NCBI GenBank assembly: GCA_946186125.1 | Contig: CAMHLZ010000024.1 | Coordinates: forward strand, 1-54,733 | Direction of reading: 5' to 3' | Length of the DNA: 54,733 bases | From: an uncultured Lachnospira sp. | Lineage (GTDB): Bacteria; Bacillota; Clostridia; Lachnospirales; Lachnospiraceae | Shown: positions 36,272 to 44,074 of the stretch, one piece after another | Numbering within the stretch: position 1 is the stretch's first letter | Layout: every line of letters begins with the position of its first letter | Program-made: the position numbers and the translations under genes | The notes under the pieces: model-generated | What the model was told of the DNA's origin: nothing | The model's input: only the letters and a program-made list of their open reading frames with translations | Databases searched by the model: none

Positions 36272-36624
36272 AATAATCCTCCATTCTGCATACGCTTCAC
36301 GTCGAAGCAAGTGCTATTATAAGCAATTTTAGGCGTCTGCGACACTAAATAAATCGACTCTATTACTTGTCTGACTTGCCATCTGCCGTATTGTCGTCAA
36401 TCGGTGTAGCGGTTCTTAAACTTTTAACTTTATATAAAAAGCAGAACCTTCGGTTCTGCTTCACTAATTACTAAAAAACCATAACAATCTGTCATGTCTT
36501 GTTTTTGAAGTAGTCCCGGTTTTATTTATAGACAGGAAGGTACAAATGAACTGTCTTATTTATTTTTTTCTTAATCTACCAATATACAAATTTATAAAAA
36601 AAATGTCTTCAAGTAAACAAAAAA
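36272..36624 (-). other. Non-coding gap between tRNA-Gly and queD
   Basis: No gene is seen. On the minus strand the gap holds an AGACAG/CTGTCT stem-loop (36530-36556) followed by an A-rich tail, then a strong terminator (36434-36461). About 160 further bases follow, with TATAAT near 36320 but no clear -35 box, leading to queD. The first stem with its A-rich tail loosely recalls a class-I preQ1 riboswitch, but the loop does not match the consensus well. Confidence 0.45.
36434..36461 (-). terminator. Intrinsic terminator upstream of queD
   Basis: AAGCAGAACC / GGTTCTGCTT stem with a 3-base loop, followed on the minus strand by TTTTATA. There is no annotated gene directly upstream except tRNA-Gly, 164 bases away. 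It either ends the tRNA transcript or is part of a leader attenuator. Confidence 0.8.
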
Positions 36625-36697
36625 AGCGCGAGACGGGACTCGAACCCGCGACCCCAACCTTGGCAAGGTTGTGCTCCACCAACTGAGCCACTCGCGC
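36625..36697 (-). tRNA. tRNA-Gly (anticodon GCC)
   Basis: A 73-base cloverleaf: acceptor stem GCGCGAG/CTCGCGC, D-arm GGCTCAGTTGGT, anticodon arm CAACC-TTGCCAA-GGTTG with anticodon GCC, T-arm GCGGGTTCGAGTCCCGT, and discriminator U. The CCA end is not encoded. A T run follows directly. Confidence 0.95.
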
Positions 36698-36728
36698 ATA
36701 CCTTAAAAGTCATTTTCAAAGCACTGAT

Positions 36729-36757
36729 ATCATATCACAAACGCAAACATATTACAA
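36729..36757 (-). promoter_or_regulatory. tRNA-Gly promoter
   Basis: Minus strand TTGTAA (36752-36757), 17 bases and TATGAT (36729-36734), about 30 bases before the tRNA. Confidence 0.65.
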
Positions 36758-36883
36758 GTACTTTTTTACAATTTTTAATCGATAAGCAGGTATTTATGAA
36801 CCGCTGCATCGATAAACGATTTAATCTACATGGCGGAGAAACAAGACTTAACCATGACTACATCTCACTCCTCCGCTTCAAAA

Positions 36884-38164
36884 TTATAGCTCTTCCGGTA
36901 TTGATATTTTTTTCATCTCTAAATATTCAACCAATTTTTTTATTGTATTATCTTTCTCTTCCAGCTCCGTTTTCTTCTCTTCCAACTCCGTTTTCTTCTC
37001 TTCCAACTCCGTTTTCTTCTCTTCCAGCTCCGTTTTCTTCTCTTCCAACTCCGTTTTCTTCTCTTCCAGCTCCGTTTTCTTCTCTTCCAGCTCTGTTTTC
37101 CACTCTTCCATCTCTATTTTCCACTCAGCCATGTTTTTTTTCAATTCTTCAGCGTCTTCCCGAAGCATTTCCATTTCGTTCTCCATAGACAGTCTGTCGC
37201 ACTCTGCTAATATACTAAAATAAATATCAATCGCCTCCTCCGGATTTTGCATAAATTCTATCATTTCTGCATAAATTTCTGCTATCCACGGATATTTCTG
37301 AGATAGACTGTTTAAATCTTCATCACTTTCAGCTGTAAGTAATTTAAGCCATATTGACAATTCAAGTTCACAACATCTTTTGAATTCCTCTTCAGAAATC
37401 TCATTTATTTTTTTTAATTTTATATTTTCCATATCTATAGAATATTCACACTCTTTAAATATGTCAAGTGCTATTATGTACACTTCTCCCAAAGTATCCA
37501 TTTCCAGCTTCGGGTTAAATGCTAATTTGCCATGAAATACATATTGATTATTATTATTTTTAAATTCTTTTGTGGTATTTTCAAATATGATTACAGAATA
37601 TGATTTTGGAATGTTTTCATAACTGAATTTGTTTTTAGAATCGGCTTTTATACGATTATATGATTTTACAATCAGAGTTGCTATATAACAGGATATTCTA
37701 TTACCAGTAAAAAAATGAGGTTTTTTTTGTGCTTCTAAATTCACTAAACTACCATTCACAGATTTTAATAAAATATCAAATATGACACCCGGACTATTTT
37801 CAGAAACAGCAATACTACAATTTACTATACCATCCAATTGTACATTGAATCCCAATATTGATGTAAGAAAACTTTTTACTCTATCAGAATGCAATTCAAA
37901 ATCAAATATTTTTTTGAATACGGTATCATACATCAACGGAAGTGATTTTTTACCTGTCATGTATTTTATAAAACTTTCATACAATTCTTCGTTTTTCTTT
38001 AGTTTATTTAGTTTCTCCAAGTTTGTGGATTCTTTTTGATAAAAATCAATAACATCTTTTTCATTTTTAAATCTAGACTTTTTTAAAGAAACTTTAGATA
38101 TTTTTGTAGAATAATCTTTCAGAATAAAAAGATTATCATTAGAAATTCGATCAGTGTCTACCAA
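36884..38164 (-). CDS. Rpn/PD-(D/E)XK nuclease family protein with heptad-repeat tail
   Basis: A 426-residue protein of the Rpn (recombination-promoting nuclease, formerly YhgA-like transposase) family. The core at about 50-230 has TVFKKIFDFE, VIFDILLKS and VNLEAQKK (D...ExQ, the PD-(D/E)XK catalytic set). A helical region follows. The C-terminal coiled coil is built of seven nearly exact TELEEKK heptads. The start is probably TTG 38164, since AAGGGGG lies eight bases upstream. An earlier TTG at 38194 would be only about 13 bases after the predicted transcript start. No neighbouring IS ends are visible. It may act in horizontal transfer or defence, but its role here is unknown. Confidence 0.8.
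   Translation of the reverse strand: MVDTDRISNDNLFILKDYSTKISKVSLKKSRFKNEKDVIDFYQKESTNLEKLNKLKKNEELYESFIKYMTGKKSLPLMYDTVFKKIFDFELHSDRVKSFLTSILGFNVQLDGIVNCSIAVSENSPGVIFDILLKSVNGSLVNLEAQKKPHFFTGNRISCYIATLIVKSYNRIKADSKNKFSYENIPKSYSVIIFENTTKEFKNNNNQYVFHGKLAFNPKLEMDTLGEVYIIALDIFKECEYSIDMENIKLKKINEISEEEFKRCCELELSIWLKLLTAESDEDLNSLSQKYPWIAEIYAEMIEFMQNPEEAIDIYFSILAECDRLSMENEMEMLREDAEELKKNMAEWKIEMEEWKTELEEKKTELEEKKTELEEKKTELEEKKTELEEKKTELEEKKTELEEKDNTIKKLVEYLEMKKISIPEEL
36955..37101 (-). repeat. 21-bp tandem repeat inside the Rpn gene
   Basis: Seven copies of a 21-base unit (plus strand CTCTTCCARCTCYGTTTTCTT) encode TELEEKK heptads. Copies differ at one or two positions. Two more degraded copies follow towards 37125. 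Gain or loss of units keeps the frame and changes coiled-coil length. Confidence 0.92.
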
Positions 38165-38211
38165 CCATCTAACCCCCTTTTTAATTTTTTGCAATCTAAT
38201 GCAATGAAGAT

Positions 38212-38240
38212 ATCATAAAACATTTTTCTCATCATGTCAA
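38212..38240 (-). promoter_or_regulatory. Rpn gene promoter
   Basis: Minus strand TTGACA (38235-38240), 17 bases and TATGAT (38212-38217). It supports the downstream start at 38164. Confidence 0.7.
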
Positions 38241-38262
38241 CACTTAACAAAAACAAAATACA

Positions 38263-38282
38263 GGCTGAATCAAAACTCAGCC
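38263..38282 (-). terminator. Probable terminator after the G3E GTPase gene
   Basis: GGCTGA/TCAGCC stem overlapping the stop codon, followed on the minus strand by TGTATTTTGTTTTTG. A moderate hairpin with a good T-rich tail. Confidence 0.6.
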
Positions 38283-39392
38283 CGCATCTTCATCTATGCA
38301 GTCATATAAAAGAGACACAATTTCTTTTTTCTCATAACCTTTTCCGATAAACACAACCTGATTGCACCTGTCGCCATACTTTTGATCCCAATCATCTTTT
38401 ATATCCGGAAAATCTTTAATCAGAGACTCTATCTCTTTATCGGGCCATGATGAAACCCATTCTGACAATTCTGTAACAGATGCATTTCTCCCCGCCTGCT
38501 CAAATAATTGGACATGTTTCCAGTCATCTGAAAACCAAATATACCCCTTAGTTCTTATAAGCTCTTCCGGATAATTTTCAACAAGCGCATTAAACTTATT
38601 TCTGTTAAACGGTTTCTTTTCATCAAAAACAAAAGAAGATATACCATATTCATCAACACATGCTTTTTCATCATCATGTTCACATTGATTCAACGCCTTC
38701 TGTACGGCACTATATGCCTCAACATTATCATAATCAAAATCTTCTCTTTCAAGAAGCCGATCCAAATCCACATCACCCTGAATGCATGTTATCATTTCTG
38801 CTTCCTGCTGAATATTTCTCAAACCGGTTTTTACCTCATTTAACTGCTCATCACTAAGAAGATCCGTTTTATTCAAAATCATCAAATCACAAAATTCTAT
38901 CTGATCAATAATCAAATTAATAATATCTCCATCCTCATTATCATCTTCTGACGTAAGAGTATGTAAAAATTCACGGTATATCCTGTCAACATCCACAACC
39001 GAGACAATAGTCTTAAGGTACACACGTGTATCCGGCGTCATTTCCTCATAATTTATGAATGCGCCTGCTATGGATGAAGGCTCACTGATACCTGATGCTT
39101 CCACAAATACAGCCTCAACGGAGTCATCATTAGAAACCCTCTCTATTTCAGCCATAAATTCATCACGAAGTGTGCAGCATATACAGCCATTCTGCATCTC
39201 AATCATCTCAACCTGTAACAGTTGATTTCCCGTCTTGTTAAGAATCGATGCATCTATATTAATGCTACCCATATCATTAACTATAAGTGCAACTTTTCTT
39301 TTTTCCTGCTTTAAAATATTCTGCATTAATGTAGTTTTTCCCGAACCGAGATATCCTGTAATTACAACAATAGGTACTTCTCTCTTAGACAT
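38277..39392 (-). CDS. G3E-family (CobW/ZNG1-like) metallochaperone GTPase
   Basis: A 371-residue P-loop GTPase. Walker A GYLGSGKTT (13-21), the metal site GCICC (Cys 70, 72, 73), Walker B/switch EASGISEPS, and LNKTDL for guanine. A C-terminal CobW_C domain holds DEKKPFNRNKF. Family members deliver zinc, cobalt or iron to target enzymes, and zinc-deficiency forms are controlled by Zur. ATG 39392 is preferred, with GGGAAG just upstream, over the longer frame to 39428. It lies downstream of a Fur-family gene and a palindrome, so zinc or another metal response is inferred. Confidence 0.88.
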   Translation of the reverse strand: MSKREVPIVVITGYLGSGKTTLMQNILKQEKRKVALIVNDMGSINIDASILNKTGNQLLQVEMIEMQNGCICCTLRDEFMAEIERVSNDDSVEAVFVEASGISEPSSIAGAFINYEEMTPDTRVYLKTIVSVVDVDRIYREFLHTLTSEDDNEDGDIINLIIDQIEFCDLMILNKTDLLSDEQLNEVKTGLRNIQQEAEMITCIQGDVDLDRLLEREDFDYDNVEAYSAVQKALNQCEHDDEKACVDEYGISSFVFDEKKPFNRNKFNALVENYPEELIRTKGYIWFSDDWKHVQLFEQAGRNASVTELSEWVSSWPDKEIESLIKDFPDIKDDWDQKYGDRCNQVVFIGKGYEKKEIVSLLYDCIDEDAG

Positions 39393-39449
39393 AATTCTTC
39401 CCACTTTCCTATAATAATTATCTACCATAAAAAAATACTACAGCGTATC

Positions 39450-39470
39450 ATTTGCAACATTGTCGCAAAT
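39450..39470. promoter_or_regulatory. Candidate Fur/Zur-type operator
   Basis: A 21-base imperfect palindrome ATTTGCAACATTGTCGCAAAT lies between the Fur-family gene and the GTPase gene. Its arms are ATTTGC/GCAAAT and AC/GT around a central ATT. Its place and symmetry fit a metal-regulator site, but binding is inferred. Confidence 0.5.
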
Positions 39471-39512
39471 TATTTTACATCAAAAACAACACTTAGTCAA
39501 CATAAAAAGAAT

Positions 39513-39920
39513 CTATTTATTCGAACATGAACTACATACACATGCAATAACTGTTTTACCATAATCAATTATAATACCATACTCTGATTTCATTCTGTCA
39601 GACATATCTTTAATCATTTTATTATCGATATGAAATATTTTTCCACACTTAGAACACTGTGCATGCATATGTTGATGACAAAGGCAGTTATCCTCGGTGT
39701 ATTGATAACAGGCTGCATTAATATCAGTATCCTTAAACTTAACAAGCCTCCCTTCTTTACACAACCGTTCAAGATTTCTGTATACCGTTGAACGATCGAG
39801 TTCCTCTCCTTCACATCTGATTCCATCAAGTACATCCCTGGCAGTAAATCTCTTGTTAATATTATTTTTCATGTAATCAATAATCAAATTTCTTGATTTA
39901 GTTTTATACTCACTTTTCAT
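39513..39920 (-). CDS. Fur-family metal-dependent repressor (Zur/PerR-like)
   Basis: A 135-residue winged-helix regulator. The DNA-recognition helix region has ELDRSTVYRNLERL. Metal sites: CHQHMHAQCSKCGKIFHID (first CxxC of the structural zinc site) and CVCSSC at the C-terminus (second CxxC). ATG 39920 is chosen, as GGAG of the dispersed element lies just upstream. The longer frame to 39986 translates the element. The nearby G3E GTPase suggests a zinc regulator, but Fur and PerR cannot be excluded. Confidence 0.9.
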   Translation of the reverse strand: MKSEYKTKSRNLIIDYMKNNINKRFTARDVLDGIRCEGEELDRSTVYRNLERLCKEGRLVKFKDTDINAACYQYTEDNCLCHQHMHAQCSKCGKIFHIDNKMIKDMSDRMKSEYGIIIDYGKTVIACVCSSCSNK

Positions 39921-40033
39921 ACCAATCTCCATTCCGAGCACTTTGTTCGAGAAAATGCTTGCATCAGAACTATTTGGGCTCGGCACAAATAGCCGTGTGA
40001 AAAATCATATATCAACATGATTTTTCACACTAT
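39921..40033 (-). repeat. Dispersed intercistronic element, copy 2 (nitroreductase-fur gap)
   Basis: Same order as copy 1: GATAGTGTG start, hairpin (arms 39995-40009 and 40016-40030), CTATTTG/CAAATAG hairpin, variable part, CTCGGAATGGAGATTGGT before the fur start. A 34-base block (39970-40005) is nearly identical to copy 1. Base 40006-40019 is C-G where copy 1 has T-A (17460-17473), a compensatory change. A second ATGGAGAT sits at the outer edge near 40034. Confidence 0.85.
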
Positions 40034-40052
40034 CTCCATTCATGACACTATA

Positions 40053-40805
40053 CTAATGAATCAGATTATCTGTAACATGCTTCACGGAAATCACATACTC
40101 AAAACGTTTTCCACCTTTATTTTCCATTTTTTCAATATATCTTTTAGTAATGTCAATCCATTGATTTTCTGCCGCCATATCAAGATTTGCTCTTGCAATT
40201 CCAATATCAACGTATTTTACAAAATCTTTTTTAAACCGTGATTTTTTACACACATACAAATGTATAGAATCCCGGTACACAACCATTCTCCATGGTTGCG
40301 AATTAAAATCCGACGGAGACATCCTTATGGCTTCAATCAGCTTATAAACATTATCGCAAGGCTCCTGCTTTACAATGCATAATTCCTTCCAGGTCAATCT
40401 CTTTGCCTCGAGTGGATTACGGAATGTTGGCTGTTTTGTATAGCCAAATGCTACGGAAATCACTCTTTTTCTGCCTCTTGCATCACTTTTTGCAATTGCT
40501 GATGAATTAAGCTTATAACATGTCCCAAGTCCCATAGATACAAGATACATAACAATTCTCTGCATTATATACCCTGCATTCTGTGCATATCCCTCCTTTT
40601 CATCTGAAAAAATAATAATATAATACGGCGCACCGAGACGTTTTCTGCTGCATTCCACCAATTCAATTCCAATACCTATGGATTCTTCCAGCGGTTCAAC
40701 AGATTTTGCGTAATCAACTATGTCACACAAAACATCTTTAGGAATAGGTCTGTTTTCGAAATTTCTTACAGTTTTTCTAGAAATAATTGCATTATATAAA
40801 TCCAT
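40053..40805 (-). CDS. Nitroreductase-family protein
   Basis: A 250-residue protein of the FMN-dependent nitroreductase superfamily. The N-terminus has AIISRKTVRNFENRPI, and a second conserved block SPSDFNSQPWRMVVY is at about 175-190. It resembles the TM1586-like nitroreductase subfamily, in which two half-domains form one subunit. Substrate unknown. Good GAGGGA ribosome site. It may share a transcript with the Fur-family gene, from which it is separated by the dispersed element. Confidence 0.8.
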   Translation of the reverse strand: MDLYNAIISRKTVRNFENRPIPKDVLCDIVDYAKSVEPLEESIGIGIELVECSRKRLGAPYYIIIFSDEKEGYAQNAGYIMQRIVMYLVSMGLGTCYKLNSSAIAKSDARGRKRVISVAFGYTKQPTFRNPLEAKRLTWKELCIVKQEPCDNVYKLIEAIRMSPSDFNSQPWRMVVYRDSIHLYVCKKSRFKKDFVKYVDIGIARANLDMAAENQWIDITKRYIEKMENKGGKRFEYVISVKHVTDNLIH

Positions 40806-40966
40806 TTTTCCCTCATCTCTTTCATAACTATTTTCTTCATATTTTACTACACAAATATCATATTTACTATTCTTTTTTTTCCAACTTTATTTTATAATAG
40901 TAGTAGGACTATATTGAAATAATTGTTGGGAGAGCGAAACCATACACGCTCAGAAATGAGGAATAT

Positions 40967-41731
40967 ATGATTATTGTTAGAGCTGCCAGACTATCTGATG
41001 AAGTCCGGAAAGAAATAAATTCTTTAATGACAAAATGCTGTGAAGAGGAAAATCTAAAAGGGGCAATTTTCCTCGATAACAAACTCAATGCTATAGCTGA
41101 GATGCCTTGTTTTTATCTTGCCTATCATGACAACACCCTGTGTGGTTTACTGACTATATTTACACCAGATCTGCGGGAATGTGAAATATATGCTTATGTA
41201 TTGCCTGAATTAAGAAAAAAACATATATTTACCAATCTGTTATCCGTGGCAAAACAAACATTGGATGCAAGGAATATAGCGAAAATCCATTTTGTTGTCG
41301 AACCTGAATCAGAATCAGGTAATGCCGTGGCAAAAAAAATTTGTGGGGAAGTTGAGTATTCAGAATATCTTTTATCATATGACATGAGTATTCCGATAGA
41401 ACGAACCGAGCACACCGATTTAGATATCGAGATAGATGAAGAAAAAGATGATGACGTATTTTTAATGTACAAAGATGAAAAACTTTTAGGCATGAGTAAT
41501 ATTAATTATTTTCACAATTATGCTACCATATACGAATATGAAATTGTACCTGATATGCGTGGAAAAGGATATGGCGGCATACTCCTAAACGAACTTTTAC
41601 AATATATAACAGATAATGAAGTAGACGGAATCATACTCAATGTAAACAGCAAAAATGAAGCGGCATTCAAACTGTATACGCATAATAATTTCATTATAAA
41701 AGAACAGCTTAACTATTACGAATATTCATAA
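40967..41731 (+). CDS. GNAT acetyltransferase with two GNAT-like halves
   Basis: A 254-residue protein. The C-terminal half (about 150-254) has the acetyl-CoA motif VPDMRGKGYGGILLNELL and NVNSKNEAAFKLYTHNNF. The N-terminal half (1-140) has a weaker GNAT pattern, including YAYVLPELRKKHIFTNLL, which suggests tandem duplication. Substrate unknown. RBS GAGGA lies before the ATG. A TATAAT at 40893-40898 with a poor -35 box may be its promoter. It stands alone on the plus strand, convergent with lepB. Confidence 0.82.
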   Translation: MIIVRAARLSDEVRKEINSLMTKCCEEENLKGAIFLDNKLNAIAEMPCFYLAYHDNTLCGLLTIFTPDLRECEIYAYVLPELRKKHIFTNLLSVAKQTLDARNIAKIHFVVEPESESGNAVAKKICGEVEYSEYLLSYDMSIPIERTEHTDLDIEIDEEKDDDVFLMYKDEKLLGMSNINYFHNYATIYEYEIVPDMRGKGYGGILLNELLQYITDNEVDGIILNVNSKNEAAFKLYTHNNFIIKEQLNYYEYS

Positions 41732-41770
41732 CAACAAATATATTTCTTTTCATGAAGCATTCTCAAAAAA

Positions 41771-41807
41771 ATGACGGTACGACTGATTTAGAGTACCGTC
41801 ATCTTTT
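41771..41807. terminator. Bidirectional terminator between GNAT and lepB
   Basis: ATGACGGTAC/GTACCGTCAT, 10-bp stem with a 12-base loop and T runs on each strand. It lies between two convergent gene ends. Confidence 0.9.
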
Positions 41808-42490
41808 TATGATAATGATTTAAATTCTATTCCATTATACCAATAAGTAAAAATCGCCTTGCCAAGAATATTTTTTTCAGGAACAAAATTTGTAGTTGTC
41901 CAATACCTTGAATCTTCCGAATCATTTCTGTTGTCTCCTAAAACAAAGTAACTGTTTTTAGGAACTTCCATCTCAAGAAAATCTCCACTGTCATCCCTTT
42001 TTACGGTATTACCATTCTTATCTTTAAACACGGCATAATCTTCCTTTAAAGGTTTATCATTAATATATACTATTCCGTCTTCAATCTTAACCTTCTCTCC
42101 CGGAAGACCTATGACACGTTTAACATAATTCTTCGTCTCATCATCAGGAAATTTAAAAATAATAATATCACCGCGTGAAGGTTCATTCCCAAATGAATAA
42201 CTCCATCTCCAGCCAACCATCCGTGTATGCGCCATAATAGTATTCTCCATGGAACATGATGGCACATTAGCATTTACTATCAGGAACATGTCAATACAAA
42301 ATGCAACCACAATCGCAATCAGAAATACAATTATCCAGCTCTTTAATTCCTTCTTAAAATCTATCTTTTCTCTTTTCTTTTTTCTCTTCTTATAATTCTG
42401 ATATTCCAGACTGTTGACTACCTGAGTCTCATCCTCGTCTTCTCCCCAGTCCAGGATCTCAATATCGTTATCATAATAATTCTTACTCAT
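41807..42490 (-). CDS. lepB: Signal peptidase I
   Basis: A 227-residue type-I signal peptidase. A cytoplasmic N-terminal segment, one transmembrane helix (about 50-72), nucleophile Ser in VPSCSMENTI and catalytic Lys in YVKRVIGLPGE, then GDNRNDSEDSRYW. Removes Sec signal peptides from exported proteins, such as the secreted proteins in this window. Own promoter at 42522-42549, separate from gltD. Confidence 0.95.
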   Translation of the reverse strand: MSKNYYDNDIEILDWGEDEDETQVVNSLEYQNYKKRKKKREKIDFKKELKSWIIVFLIAIVVAFCIDMFLIVNANVPSCSMENTIMAHTRMVGWRWSYSFGNEPSRGDIIIFKFPDDETKNYVKRVIGLPGEKVKIEDGIVYINDKPLKEDYAVFKDKNGNTVKRDDSGDFLEMEVPKNSYFVLGDNRNDSEDSRYWTTTNFVPEKNILGKAIFTYWYNGIEFKSLS

Positions 42491-42521
42491 AATAATTCTC
42501 CGTAATTATTGTACTTGAGTA

Positions 42522-42549
42522 ATTATATCATTATTACAGAAAAAATCAA
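42522..42549 (-). promoter_or_regulatory. lepB promoter
   Basis: Minus strand TTGATT (42544-42549), 16 bases and perfect TATAAT (42522-42527). Confidence 0.65.
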
Positions 42550-42571
42550 GTAACAGTAATACATTTGCATA

Positions 42572-44059
42572 CTATGACAAATTAGAATATCCCATAAGGC
42601 TTTCATCTACTTCTTTTGCCACATCTCTTCCCTCACGTATTCCCCATACAACAAGAGACTGTCCTCTGTGCATGTCACCTGCCACATATACGTTCTTAAC
42701 ACTCGTAGCATGTTTTCCGAGAGCTGTCTTTACATTTGTACGCTCATTCAATTCAACACCAAACGCATCCGTAACGTACTTCTGACTTCCTACGAATCCT
42801 GCTGCAATAAGAACCAGCTCGCATGGTACTTCATACTCGCTTCCTTCAACTTCAGTCATCATCATTCTTCCGGTCTTAGAATCTTTTTTACTCTCGAGTT
42901 TTACCAGAACCGCTTTTGAAAGATTTCCGTTTTTATCGGCCACAAAATTTTTAACTGTAGTACAATACACTCTCGGATCCTTACCAAATACAGCAATTGC
43001 TTCTTCCTGTCCATAGTCCGTCTTACATACTCTCGGCCACTCAGGCCATGGATTATTCTCTGCTCTCTCATCCGGTGCTTTAGGCATCATCTCAAGCTGA
43101 AGAACAGATTTTGCTCCATGTCTTATAGAAGTTCCTACACAGTCATTTCCTGTATCACCGCCTCCTATAACTATCACGTTTTTATTCTTAGCTGAAATAT
43201 ATGTACCTTCCTTCAAACCGTTATCAAGCAGGCTTTTTGTTGTAGATTTAAGGAAATCCACAGCAAAATATATCCCCTTTGCTTCTCTTCCCGTAACCTT
43301 AATATCTCTTGGATTAGAAGCACCACAGCAAAGAACAACTCTATCATACCTTTTAAGAAGCTCTGTTGCTTTAATATCTTTACCAACATCTGTGTTTGTT
43401 ATAAACTCGATACCTTCTTCTTTCATGATTGCAACCTTACGGTCAATCACGTGTTTTTCCAGCTTCATATTAGGAATTCCATACATAAGAAGTCCTCCTA
43501 TACGGTCAGAACGCTCATATACTGTTACCTTATGTCCACGCCTGTTAAGCTGGTCTGCAGCTGCAAGACCTGAAGGTCCCGAACCTATAATGGCAACTTT
43601 TTTTCCTGTTCTTACCTTAGGAACAACAGCTTGTGCATACCCTTCTTTATATGCATTTTCGATAATGGCATATTCATTCTGCTTTGAAGATACCGCATCT
43701 CCGTTAAGCCCGCAGGTACATGCATTTTCGCACAATGCAGGACATACCCTTCCGGTAAACTCCGGGAAATTGTTAGTCTTATGCAGTCTTTCATATGCCT
43801 GTTTCCAATTTCCATGAAATATCAAATCGTTCCACTCCGGCACAAGGTTGTTAAGCGGACATCCTGAACACATTCCGTTTAACATCATGCCGGCCTGACA
43901 GAAAGGCACACCACAGTCCATACATCTGGCTCCCTGTAATTGTTGCTTTTCCTTTGGCAAAGGAGTATGAAACTCGTTAAAATTCTTTATTCTTTGTTTT
44001 GGTAAAACAGCTTTACTGTTCTCACGCTCATATTCTAAAAATCCTGTCGGTTTTCCCAT
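42572..44059 (-). CDS. gltD: Glutamate synthase small subunit
   Basis: A 495-residue flavoprotein that passes electrons from NADPH to the large subunit. N-terminal iron-sulfur Cys cluster CMDCGVPFC ... CSGCPL ... CPALCENAC (about 45-115). FAD-binding AIIGSGPSGLAAADQL is near 155, and the NADPH-binding VIVIGGGDTGNDC is near 295. 15 bases after gltB, one operon. Confidence 0.95.
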   Translation of the reverse strand: MGKPTGFLEYERENSKAVLPKQRIKNFNEFHTPLPKEKQQLQGARCMDCGVPFCQAGMMLNGMCSGCPLNNLVPEWNDLIFHGNWKQAYERLHKTNNFPEFTGRVCPALCENACTCGLNGDAVSSKQNEYAIIENAYKEGYAQAVVPKVRTGKKVAIIGSGPSGLAAADQLNRRGHKVTVYERSDRIGGLLMYGIPNMKLEKHVIDRKVAIMKEEGIEFITNTDVGKDIKATELLKRYDRVVLCCGASNPRDIKVTGREAKGIYFAVDFLKSTTKSLLDNGLKEGTYISAKNKNVIVIGGGDTGNDCVGTSIRHGAKSVLQLEMMPKAPDERAENNPWPEWPRVCKTDYGQEEAIAVFGKDPRVYCTTVKNFVADKNGNLSKAVLVKLESKKDSKTGRMMMTEVEGSEYEVPCELVLIAAGFVGSQKYVTDAFGVELNERTNVKTALGKHATSVKNVYVAGDMHRGQSLVVWGIREGRDVAKEVDESLMGYSNLS

Positions 44060-44074
44060 GATTCGGTTCCTCCT

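Noticed and set aside
36530-36556. Definite class-I preQ1 riboswitch
   Set aside because: The stem and A-rich tail are present, but the loop and pseudoknot bases do not match the consensus. Kept only as a candidate region.
36955-37101. CRISPR-like array
   Set aside because: Units are contiguous with no unique spacers and encode heptads in frame.
36796-37188. Plus-strand frame with PAPFSSLPTPFSS repeats
   Set aside because: It is the reverse reading of the 21-bp repeat in the Rpn gene. It has no ribosome site and no family resemblance.
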